Shown here: one piece after another, positions 1 to 6,892 of the stretch
How the letters are laid out: each line of letters starts with the position of its first letter
How positions within the stretch are numbered: the stretch's first letter is position 1
Origin: Phycisphaerae bacterium
Lineage (GTDB): Bacteria > Planctomycetota > Phycisphaerae > UBA1845 > Fen-1342
NCBI GenBank assembly: GCA_028279405.1
Contig: JANQNU010000007.1
Coordinates: forward strand, 1 to 64,000
Direction: 5' to 3'
DNA length: 64,000 nucleotides
Translations under genes and position numbers: made by a program
Notes under the pieces: generated by a model
The model's database searches: none
Told to the model about the DNA's origin: nothing
Seen by the model: the letters and a program-made list of their open reading frames with translations, nothing else

Positions 1-1752
1 GGCGGCGGGGGCGGCGGAGGCGCGAACGGCACCGGCAACGGAACGCCCGGAACCGGCGGAACCTTCGGCGGGAACGCCGGCGAGCCGCGAAACGGCGGCG
101 GCGGCGCGGGCCTCGGCGGCGCAATCTTCGCGCGAAACGGAAACCTCACCCTCGTCGACTGCACACTCAAAAACAACTCCGCAACCGGCGGCGCCGCAGG
201 CGGCGCGTCCGCAACCGCCGGCCAGGGAAAAGGCGGCGCCATCTTCCTGCACCCGGACGCCAACGCCGTCGCCGAGAACCTGACGTTCGGCACCGGCGGC
301 GAGGCCAACAGCGCCTCCGATGACACCGCCTCATCCGGCGATGACGACGACACCTTCGGTACGTTCGGCAATATCCCCAGCGTCAACTCCGTCGCCCGCG
401 ACGATACGACGCCGACAAACGCCGACACCGTCGATTACACCGTCACATTCTCCGAGGACGTCACCGGCGTCGGGACTGCCGACTTCAGCCTCTCGACCAA
501 CCCGGACATGACCAACCCGCTCGTCGGGACCTCAGTCCAGTCCGTCAATATGGTCAACGGCTCGACCTACACCGTCACGATCGATACCGGCACCGGCGAC
601 GGAACGATCAGCCTCAACGTCGAAGACGATGATTCCATTCAGGACACGGACAGCACACCCATCGGCGGCATGGGGACGGCCAATGGACGGTTTGTCTCGA
701 ATGTCAGCTACTCGCTCGACCGCACGGCACCCACGATCGCGGGTACCAACGTGCCCGTCGGTGCAGGCGAGTCCACCAACGCCGCCTCGGTCACGATCAC
801 GATCGAGTATGACGAGGACGTGACCGGCTTCACCAATTCCGACGTCACCCTCGACACGACGGGCGACGCGTCCACCGGCAGCGTATCGATCGCAACCGTC
901 AGCACCCGCGTTATCAACGCCACGATCAACGGACTCTCGGGCACCGGCGACGTGACCCTCTCCGTGAAGGATGCCGCGGTCGCCGACACGGCCGGAAACA
1001 ACAGCGCCGCCGCCAATGACGTCGTTAGCTTCCAACTGGACCGTACAGCCCCGAAGGTCCTTTCCATCACCGCGGTCGAGACCGAAATCGTCGACGTCGC
1101 GACCGCCGACTTCACCGTAACGTTCACCGAGGCGGTTGAGGGATTTGCGCCAGGGGACGTGACCGTGAACCACGTCGGCACCTCGAACGCCGGCGTCGAT
1201 ATCACGGCCCAGACAGACGCGGTCTATACCGTCACCGTCACCGGCCTGAGCGGAAACGGGAGCTTTTGGATCACGATCCCGTCCGGAGTCGTCACCGACG
1301 ACGCCGGCAATACCAGCACGCTCGTCGCGCTCAGTTCAGCCGTCATGCGAACCCAAACGGAATCGGGCGGGAATGATGACGACGATCCAGACGACAACGG
1401 TGACGATGATGATGGGAACAACCCCGGAACGCCGACCGACCCGGACAATCCGGGCAACGACGACAATCCGACCACTCCCAACGACAACGACGGCGATGGC
1501 GGGACCGGCGGGACCAGCGGGACCGGGGACGACGGCGACGGGCCTGACGATGGTGGCTCGGATGACGGGACCGATACCGACTCGAGCGACGACGGGATGG
1601 ATGACGCCGGGAATGATGTAACGGGCGCCGGTCTCGAAGAGATCGACCCGACCCTACCGTGCGGCTTCGGTGTCTGCGCGAGCAGCACGCTGACGCCGAT
1701 CGTCATCTTCTACGGGCTTTGGTTCACTCGCCGAGGTCGTCGGAACCGCTGA
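1..1752 (+). CDS. Partial large surface protein: beta-helix, Ig-like repeats and C-terminal sorting tail
   Basis: The frame is open from the first base of the window to a TGA, so the start lies upstream; 583 residues are visible. Residues about 1-95 are Gly/Asn-rich with 'GGAIF' and 'CTLKNNSA' motifs, typical of right-handed beta-helix (chlamydial Pmp or pectate-lyase-like) repeats. Residues about 124-450 hold three Ig-like repeats with the pattern 'T..ADTVDYTVTFSEDVTG' and 'LDRTAP', as in bacterial Ig-like (Big_13-type) domains of large adhesins. A very acidic Asp/Gly/Asn linker follows (about 454-540). The end has a CGFGVC motif, a hydrophobic stretch and the tail RRGRRNR. Such a Cys/hydrophobic/Arg tripartite end is the architecture of sorting signals processed by a membrane peptidase (PEP-CTERM and MYXO-CTERM are examples). 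Role inferred: surface-anchored adhesin or structural protein. Function is not known. Confidence 0.85.
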   Translation, partial: GGGGGGGANGTGNGTPGTGGTFGGNAGEPRNGGGGAGLGGAIFARNGNLTLVDCTLKNNSATGGAAGGASATAGQGKGGAIFLHPDANAVAENLTFGTGGEANSASDDTASSGDDDDTFGTFGNIPSVNSVARDDTTPTNADTVDYTVTFSEDVTGVGTADFSLSTNPDMTNPLVGTSVQSVNMVNGSTYTVTIDTGTGDGTISLNVEDDDSIQDTDSTPIGGMGTANGRFVSNVSYSLDRTAPTIAGTNVPVGAGESTNAASVTITIEYDEDVTGFTNSDVTLDTTGDASTGSVSIATVSTRVINATINGLSGTGDVTLSVKDAAVADTAGNNSAAANDVVSFQLDRTAPKVLSITAVETEIVDVATADFTVTFTEAVEGFAPGDVTVNHVGTSNAGVDITAQTDAVYTVTVTGLSGNGSFWITIPSGVVTDDAGNTSTLVALSSAVMRTQTESGGNDDDDPDDNGDDDDGNNPGTPTDPDNPGNDDNPTTPNDNDGDGGTGGTSGTGDDGDGPDDGGSDDGTDTDSSDDGMDDAGNDVTGAGLEEIDPTLPCGFGVCASSTLTPIVIFYGLWFTRRGRRNR

Positions 1753-1813
1753 CCCCTCCGGCGGTTCCCAGCCGCGATCATCGCTGGAGTCGGGTGGTGC
1801 GTTCCTACACGTT

Positions 1814-1904
1814 GACCGCTCGCTCGCGCTCGCGGCTCGTTGTGGGCGGTGTACTGTCCGGAGCCGGTCGCGCCAATGCGAGCCCGGAGCGCAAGCGACG
1901 GGTC
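1814..1904. repeat. Imperfect inverted-repeat element (REP/BIME-like)
   Basis: The left arm (1814-1840, GACCGCTCGCTCGCGCTCGC then GGCTCGT) and the right arm (1876-1904, read on the minus strand as GACCCGTCGCTTGCGCTCCG then GGCTCGCAT) are close variants of one sequence in opposite orientation, separated by 35 bases. A nearly identical single copy (28 of 29 bases match the right arm) occurs at 60581-60609. This looks like a short dispersed palindromic element. It carries no gene. Its mobility or function is unknown. Confidence 0.6.
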
Positions 1905-2194
1905 GATGCCGGGGACAAGCCGCAATGCCACTCCCCCCTGTAGTGTCGAACGTCTCGGTCCGGCGCATCGCGCCCTGGCTCGGAGGCCGGGTACTGCAAG
2001 TCTTCGCAATGTGAAGGGCAAGCTGCGACGGTGGCCACAAAAAAATATGGGCCACGATCGTGCCAGTAGCGACGACTCGTGACCCATGCGCTGGGATGGG
2101 CTAGTTTAAGCGTTCAAATAGTAAAACCAGCCAGGCCCGAGAAAGTGTCGATCGGTTGGCGCGATTCACGGGAAAAAATGTCGGAATGCCTCGT

Positions 2195-2233
2195 AACCAG
2201 TTGTGATGAAACTGGTTAGGTCGTTGTTTTTTT
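2195..2233 (+). terminator. Possible intrinsic terminator for the surface-protein gene
   Basis: AACCAGTT and AACTGGTT form a perfect 8-bp stem with a 7-base loop, and a run of seven T begins nine bases after the stem. The gap between stem and T-run is longer than in a classical terminator, and it lies about 440 bases past the stop codon, so the call is tentative. Confidence 0.4.
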
Positions 2234-2262
2234 GTCGGGGAATGCAAATCGAAATGGGTTCA

Positions 2263-2287
2263 CTCCGGGGCACTGAGGTCCCCGGAG
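2263..2287. terminator. GC-rich hairpin at the 3' end of the PilZ operon
   Basis: CTCCGGGG and CCCCGGAG form an 8-bp perfect stem with a 9-base loop, just 15 bases beyond the stop of the last PilZ gene. There is no T-run on the minus strand directly after it, so it may act as a 3' stabilising hairpin or a Rho-assisted stop. Confidence 0.4.
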
Positions 2288-2302
2288 CCCTCCGGAGAGC
2301 TT

Positions 2303-3085
2303 TCAGGAGAAACGGGAGTTCCACTCCTTCGAGCCGGTCGCGATCACGAGTCGGTGGAATCGCTGAACGGCGGCGGCGAGTCGCTGAAGCACCAGTCGGC
2401 CGTCGGGCGACATTTCTAGTCCGATAAACTGAATCGCCGCTCCGAGTTGGCCATCGTTCTCAGCGCGTGTGCCGCGGAAGCGGACATCGCACAGGATTGG
2501 CGGCCGGCCGTCACCGATGTGGATTTCGGCGCCGAGGGTCTGGTCCTCGGTCCAGTTCGGCAGTGTCGCCTGGTTCAGGCGGACGAAGGCGCCGCCACAG
2601 GAGATATCGAGAAGCTGGCCGGTGACAACCGGGTTCGCTTCCTGGCGACGACGAACGCCGTTGGGCCACAGGGTTGCGAGCAGAATCTGGTTGTCGGGCA
2701 CGGGCGTGCGAAAGTATGCCCGGCGTTGGAGTTCCGTGAGCGATTCCGGCCAACGGTAGCGGACCGCAGCGATCGTGCTCTGATCGTCAACGACGTACTG
2801 GCCCTTGGCTTCTACTGAGGTGGCAAACAGGACCTTTCGGCTGCGATGCCGGAGGCTGACGCCGACGTAGCGACCGGGGGACATTTCCGGTAGCTGGCTC
2901 CCGTTCATCGAAACGTGATCGAGAACGAAGAAGTTCCGATTGGCATCGCGTTCGAGGAATCGCGCCTTGAAGGTCCGCCATTGGTCGCCGTCCTGAACGG
3001 TGAGAACGGCGAGGGCGCGATCCATGACGGCCTGATCGAAGATGTCGGCGGCGTCCGTTGTCGGGATCATTCGTCGCGAGCGCAT
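2303..3085 (-). CDS. PilZ-domain c-di-GMP receptor (YcgR-like), third gene of operon
   Basis: 260 residues. The N-terminal half (about 15-100) resembles the YcgR N-terminal domain that precedes PilZ in flagellar brake proteins. The C-terminal half is a PilZ domain with the two c-di-GMP-binding signatures: RRAYFR (RxxxR) and DISCGGAFV (D/NxSxxG). The protein should bind cyclic di-GMP in the cytoplasm and control motility, surface attachment or polysaccharide output; the target is not visible. The start codon overlaps the stop of the preceding gene (TGATG), a sign of translational coupling. It is the third of three consecutive PilZ genes on this strand. Confidence 0.85.
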   Translation of the reverse strand: MRSRRMIPTTDAADIFDQAVMDRALAVLTVQDGDQWRTFKARFLERDANRNFFVLDHVSMNGSQLPEMSPGRYVGVSLRHRSRKVLFATSVEAKGQYVVDDQSTIAAVRYRWPESLTELQRRAYFRTPVPDNQILLATLWPNGVRRRQEANPVVTGQLLDISCGGAFVRLNQATLPNWTEDQTLGAEIHIGDGRPPILCDVRFRGTRAENDGQLGAAIQFIGLEMSPDGRLVLQRLAAAVQRFHRLVIATGSKEWNSRFS

Positions 3086-3813
3086 CAGGTCCCCTCCGAT
3101 TCTACAAAGCCCTGTGCCGGGTCGTTGAGGCAGGCGCGCAGTCGTTCGATGGTCAGTGCGATCGCCGGATCGTCGGATTTCTCGTTGAATTCGAACCCGA
3201 TGGTCATGTTGGTGCGGTCCAGTTCGAGCGTCTTGCTGCAGAGCGTGGCGAGAATCGCGAACGTCTCGTCAATGGTCTGCAGGTCGAGCTCCAGCGCGAT
3301 GTCATCCCCAACGAAGAGCACCTCGTCCAGATCGCCGCGATGGGCGCGGCAGGCAAGGCCATTCGGTCCGATATCGACCAATCGACACGTGTACGCGTTT
3401 TGGGCACCCGGGGGCCAGAGCCGGACGTGCGTCTCTCGGTCGGGCACGTAGCGCACGAACTGTCGGCGGTTGGTAACGTGGATGACCTCGGGCTTCGCGA
3501 GCATGAGTGTTCGGGGCTGGTTGGCCTCGAGCACGTCGACGATACAGGTGGAGAATGCGTACTGCTCGCGGTCGATCGACATCTGCACGTCGCAGTAGGC
3601 GCCCACGACCGGGAGCAGCGACTCGTCGGCGCTGATCGAGTGGTCGTCGACGCGGATACGAAGCAGGTTTTCGAGCTGCGCATCGAGCGTTCCGCTCAGC
3701 GCCGGCCGAGAATTGCGTGGCCGCGCGTCGACCAGCAGCGTCGTATGAGCGCGCGCCGCCTGATTCAGGACGCGCGATACCTGACGCGACGTCAGGTCCA
3801 GTACAGCTACCAT
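3085..3813 (-). CDS. PilZ-like protein with degenerate second c-di-GMP motif, middle gene of operon
   Basis: 242 residues from the ATG preceded by GGGAGGTGAGTGAC, a near-ideal Shine-Dalgarno; a longer in-frame extension upstream has no ribosome-binding site and overlaps the preceding gene. Architecture matches its neighbours: an N-terminal YcgR-like domain (about 1-110) then a PilZ domain. The RxxxR motif is present in NRRQFVRY. The second motif reads DIGPNGLAC, so the usual Ser of D/NxSxxG is Gly. This may weaken or abolish nucleotide binding, and the protein may work as a partner of the two intact paralogues. It starts 5 bases after the upstream gene ends and overlaps the downstream start. 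Confidence 0.8.
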   Translation of the reverse strand: MVAVLDLTSRQVSRVLNQAARAHTTLLVDARPRNSRPALSGTLDAQLENLLRIRVDDHSISADESLLPVVGAYCDVQMSIDREQYAFSTCIVDVLEANQPRTLMLAKPEVIHVTNRRQFVRYVPDRETHVRLWPPGAQNAYTCRLVDIGPNGLACRAHRGDLDEVLFVGDDIALELDLQTIDETFAILATLCSKTLELDRTNMTIGFEFNEKSDDPAIALTIERLRACLNDPAQGFVESEGT

Positions 3814-3818
3814 GTCAC

Positions 3819-4565
3819 TCACCTCCCAAGGCGGCCCTTCTCGCGCGCCCGCCGCAATTGCACTTGCTGGCGCTCGGCAACGAAGCGTTCCAGCTGTCGT
3901 GTGTTCTCCGCATTTGGCTGCGGATCCTCGAGCGGGCAGTATCGGACGCCCAGCGTCGCCCCTTGTCCGTCCTTGTGGCGGCGAACGTGCATGACCTCGG
4001 CCGCCAGATTGAACTCGTAGTCGATGTCGGGGAGCGAGAATCGCACCCGAAACACCTCTCGCAGGCGGATCCCGCGGACGTCCCTCCACAGGATCGAGAT
4101 CGCCATCCCGCTGGAGGAAATGTTCGTAACGCGGCCGCGGATGTCCACTTTCTGTTCGTCTTCCACGGTCAACGTGGTGTGTATCGGGGGAAGGTCGTTG
4201 ACGCTGACCCGAAATGCTTCGCGCTGCTGCCGATGCTCGATCGCGGTCGGCGCGGTGAGCCGCAAGGCGATCGTCGTGGTCCGGTCATTGAGCTGATATC
4301 GGACGCGTCCGACGGTCTCCACGACCAATGCGTAGTGCTCGCCATCGTGCTCGAAGAACACCTCCACCGACAAGCCGCGACCCGCCATCTCGATGCCGCC
4401 TTCCGACGGCCAGAAGACGATCAGGTGTTCGTCGGTGCATGCCAGCAGGCGCGTGAAGACAGTATGGTCATCGTCGTGAGCCGCGAGCAACCGCAAGCGA
4501 ACACGCTCATTGCGTTCACAGGCATGCGCCAGCAACTGCTGTCTTGTTGTGCGGGCTGCGCTCAT
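3819..4565 (-). CDS. PilZ-domain c-di-GMP receptor (YcgR-like), first gene of operon
   Basis: 248 residues. The N-terminal region (about 10-110) is a YcgR-type beta domain ('LLACTDEHLIVFWPSEGG'). The C-terminal PilZ domain has QQREAFRV (RxxxR) and NISSSGMAI (NxSxxG), both intact, so binding of cyclic di-GMP is expected. The C-terminus is a charged helix rich in Arg and Gln. It is the promoter-proximal gene of a three-gene PilZ operon. A 15-base palindrome about 75 bases upstream may be a regulatory site. Confidence 0.85.
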   Translation of the reverse strand: MSAARTTRQQLLAHACERNERVRLRLLAAHDDDHTVFTRLLACTDEHLIVFWPSEGGIEMAGRGLSVEVFFEHDGEHYALVVETVGRVRYQLNDRTTTIALRLTAPTAIEHRQQREAFRVSVNDLPPIHTTLTVEDEQKVDIRGRVTNISSSGMAISILWRDVRGIRLREVFRVRFSLPDIDYEFNLAAEVMHVRRHKDGQGATLGVRYCPLEDPQPNAENTRQLERFVAERQQVQLRRAREKGRLGR

Positions 4566-4930
4566 CGTGGCGGTTGTCCTCTTGATCCAACGTACGTACG
4601 AGGTCTCTTCGTCGACGCCAGCGGTCGCCTTTGGTTTCGGAACCGGTTACCGGTTGGCGGGCCGTTTTCGGAGCGCGGGCCGAATCAGTCTTTATCGGGG
4701 GGTCGGGTGTGTTTCGGGACGCATCCCGCGTATCGATCGGCGATTGTCCCGAAACGATCGGAGCCCCCCCCGTCCGCGCCAGTTATTCTCGGCGCCGAGG
4801 CACCGGGGACAGACGCGGCCCGAGAAAATGACAGGAGCAGAAATGTCCCGGTTCTTGGAAGATTCGGCCTCGGTCCGAGGGTGCTGGCGGCCAATAACGG
4901 CATCGGTTTCGGATACGGGCTGTCGGGAAA
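4566..4930. other. Upstream region of the PilZ operon
   Basis: About 365 bases separate the PilZ operon start from the stop of the FemAB-like gene on the same strand. I see no gene in it. It should contain the PilZ operon promoter, but no clear -35/-10 pair is evident. The palindrome at 4641-4655 is the only marked feature. Confidence 0.5.
4641..4655. promoter_or_regulatory. AACCGGT-T-ACCGGTT palindrome, possible operator
   Basis: A perfect 7-bp inverted repeat around one central base lies about 75 bases before the ATG of the first PilZ gene. Position and symmetry fit a dimeric regulator site. No factor is identifiable. Confidence 0.3.
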
Positions 4931-5761
4931 TCAGCCTGAGATTCCGGGATCGGCGTCGACGACCCCGTCGGCAGCGCCGATCGAGACCATTCGGGTGAGC
5001 CATTCCTCATCGAGGAGGTCCGCCGGCAACCACATGTCGATCAGGCCTTGCCTGCGGCAACGCTCCAGCCAGGGGCTGACGGAGGCGGTGGAGGTGGAAG
5101 CGCTCGCGTCGAGCAGATAGGTCGAGCATCCATCGACGATCCAGGCCAGTGCTGCGGTTGCGTAGACCATGCCGGCCAGTGGTCCCTGGGCCTGTTCACG
5201 AAGTGTCCGACTCAGCCGGCGCCGCCGATCGCTCCGGCGATCACTGAATATTCGGCCGGCGTCGCGCGCCGGAACGGCTGCGATCGGAACCCGGGCCCAG
5301 CGAAACCGGGAGGCCGCGACCGCGTTCCCCGCGCGGGTTCGGACGCTGCGCCGCGCCGAAAGCTGATCGGACAGTTCGACGGCATGACGCTGGAGCAAGG
5401 CAACGACGGACGGGTCGTCGGCGAGGATGCCTCCGAGCGGCGCCCCCGGCACGCTTGCCAGCGCCGTGCCACCCTCGTATTCGTCGATGTGGTAGAGCGG
5501 GTAGACGCCGAGCACGCGCGAGCCCTGGCAAGCCATGAGCAACCGCGGCGCACCGAGCCCCGCCGCTTCCAGCAAGTGGGCCCAGGATTTTCGGTAGAAG
5601 AACGGCACGGCGGCCCGCGGCGCGACGAACGCATCCCAAAGCGGGGTGTCTGATGCGTCAGCCTCCCGCACCACCGGCTCGGAACGGGCTCCGCGACGGA
5701 GGGTCTGGGCGCGGCGCCGACTTGGGGCCACGTAACCCGATTGTCTTCGAAAGAGCGTCAC
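4931..5761 (-). CDS. FemAB/GNAT-like acyltransferase, divergent C-terminal half
   Basis: The middle of the protein resembles the FemAB-type acyltransferases found with PEP-CTERM/exosortase systems: 'LWDAFVAPRAAVPFFYRKSW', 'LLMACQGSRVLGVYPLYHID' and 'SVPGAPLGGILADD' follow the order of that family. Such proteins transfer amino acids or other acyl groups to a cell-surface precursor. The family usually has about 330-350 residues; this one has about 276, and its Arg-rich C-terminal half is hard to match, so it may be truncated or decayed. The start is uncertain. I chose the GTG preceded by AAGGGAAG; the open frame continues upstream without a good start signal. It diverges from the phosphodiesterase gene across about 150 bases. 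Confidence 0.5.
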   Translation of the reverse strand: MTLFRRQSGYVAPSRRRAQTLRRGARSEPVVREADASDTPLWDAFVAPRAAVPFFYRKSWAHLLEAAGLGAPRLLMACQGSRVLGVYPLYHIDEYEGGTALASVPGAPLGGILADDPSVVALLQRHAVELSDQLSARRSVRTRAGNAVAASRFRWARVPIAAVPARDAGRIFSDRRSDRRRRLSRTLREQAQGPLAGMVYATAALAWIVDGCSTYLLDASASTSTASVSPWLERCRRQGLIDMWLPADLLDEEWLTRMVSIGAADGVVDADPGISG

Positions 5762-5914
5762 GCTGCACTTCCCTTGGCACACTGGCGCGTCACGGATCGC
5801 GTTGGAGCGATCTGGACCGATGTGACGCGCTGCCTCTCCATTGATGACTATCGGGACGGCCCCTCGTAGAATTGAGATCGAACGGACATCTCGGCGCATA
5901 CCGGACATGATGCG

Positions 5915-6394
5915 ATGAAGATCGGTCTCATCTCGGACACACACGATCGGTTGCCGGCAATTCGGTGCGGATTGGCGCTCTTTCGCGAACGCGGAATCGA
6001 AACGCTGATTCATCCCGGCGACATCATCGCACCATTTGCCGCGAAACTGCTGGCGGAGTGGGCCGGCACGCTCCACGTCACCTATGGGAACAACGATGGT
6101 GAACGGGCGGGCCTCCTGAACGTACTCCCACAGATCCAGGACGGGCCGGCGTGGATCGGACTTGCCGGTCAGCAAATCCTGGTGCACCATTTCATCGACT
6201 GGTGCACCCCGGAAGACGTCGCGAAGGCGGACTTCGTGATTACCGGTCACACGCACCGGGTCGAGATCCGCGACGCGGACCGCACTCGTCTGATCAATCC
6301 CGGCGAATGCTGCGGGTGGGTGACGGGGCGTTGCACGGTCGGTATCCTGGACCTCGAGACGCGCGAAACGGAGATCATCGAGTTGACGCCATGA
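5915..6394 (+). CDS. YfcE/MJ0936-family metallophosphodiesterase
   Basis: 159 residues, close to the usual size of this small calcineurin-like family. All metal-binding blocks are present in order: SDTHD, HPGDI, YGNNDGE, VHH and TGHTHR, followed by INPGE, a further conserved block of YfcE proteins. It should be a cytoplasmic Mn2+-dependent phosphodiesterase; the physiological substrate of this family is not settled. The stop overlaps the start of the next gene (ATGA), so the two are probably cotranslated. Confidence 0.85.
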   Translation: MKIGLISDTHDRLPAIRCGLALFRERGIETLIHPGDIIAPFAAKLLAEWAGTLHVTYGNNDGERAGLLNVLPQIQDGPAWIGLAGQQILVHHFIDWCTPEDVAKADFVITGHTHRVEIRDADRTRLINPGECCGWVTGRCTVGILDLETRETEIIELTP

Positions 6395-6798
6395 GAAGCA
6401 CGCTAGCGATCGGCTGTCTGTCAGGTTTGATGTTGGCCGCACTGAGCGGCTGTGTGGAGCGAACCGTCAAGATCGAGACGGATCCGCCGGGTGCGCTGGT
6501 TTACGTCAACGACGAACAGGTCGGCGTCAGCCCGGTGAAGTTCTCCTTCTTGTGGTACGGGGACTACGACCTGATCTTTCGCAAGCCGGGCTACCGGACG
6601 CTCAAGACGCATCAGGTCATCACGGCGCCGTGGTATCAGATTCCGCCGATCGACCTGGTTGCGGAGACGGTACCCTGGACGATTCGCGACGAGCACATCC
6701 TGCCGACCTTCAAGCTAGAGCAAGAGCCGTCTCCGGTCGTCGCGGAGGTGGTTGACCGGTCCCTCGAGTTGCGCGATCGAGCCCTTTTTACGGATTGA
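6391..6798 (+). CDS. PEGA-domain lipoprotein
   Basis: 135 residues starting at the ATG that overlaps the stop of the phosphodiesterase gene. The N-terminus is a lipoprotein signal peptide ending in LSGC. The next stretch, 'KIETDPPGALVYVNDEQVG' with 'SPVKFSFLWYGDYDL' and 'KPGYRTLK', is a PEGA domain, a short beta fold common in surface-layer and envelope proteins. The C-terminus has a conserved-looking WYQIPPIDL and ends in a polar tail. It is likely an envelope lipoprotein; the binding partner is unknown. The phosphodiesterase overlap looks like operon organisation rather than a functional hint. Confidence 0.75.
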   Translation: MRSTLAIGCLSGLMLAALSGCVERTVKIETDPPGALVYVNDEQVGVSPVKFSFLWYGDYDLIFRKPGYRTLKTHQVITAPWYQIPPIDLVAETVPWTIRDEHILPTFKLEQEPSPVVAEVVDRSLELRDRALFTD

Positions 6799-6843
6799 TG
6801 CCGCCCCCCGCTTCAGCGGAATAGCACCCCCGACCCACCGCCC

Positions 6844-6871
6844 CGGGACGACGCTCCTTCGCATCGTCCCG
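6844..6871. terminator. Hairpin between converging genes
   Basis: CGGGACGA and TCGTCCCG form an 8-bp perfect stem with a 12-base loop in the 94-base gap between the converging PEGA lipoprotein and dockerin-type genes. It may stop or protect transcripts from both sides. No T-run follows on either strand. Confidence 0.4.
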
Positions 6872-6892
6872 AGACTGGTGATCCCCTTCAAG

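Larger units (their letters stand above)
1753..2302. other. Convergent intergenic region with repeat element and hairpins
   Basis: About 550 bases lie between the converging surface-protein gene and the PilZ operon. No convincing gene is visible; open frames here are short and lack family resemblance. The stretch holds an imperfect inverted repeat (1814-1904), a hairpin followed by a T-run (2195-2233) and a second strong hairpin (2263-2287), each listed separately. Confidence 0.7.

Noticed and set aside
5048-5653. Plus-strand frame (201 codons) opposite the FemAB-like gene
   Set aside because: Gly- and Arg-rich antisense composition; the minus-strand frame has family motifs in correct order.
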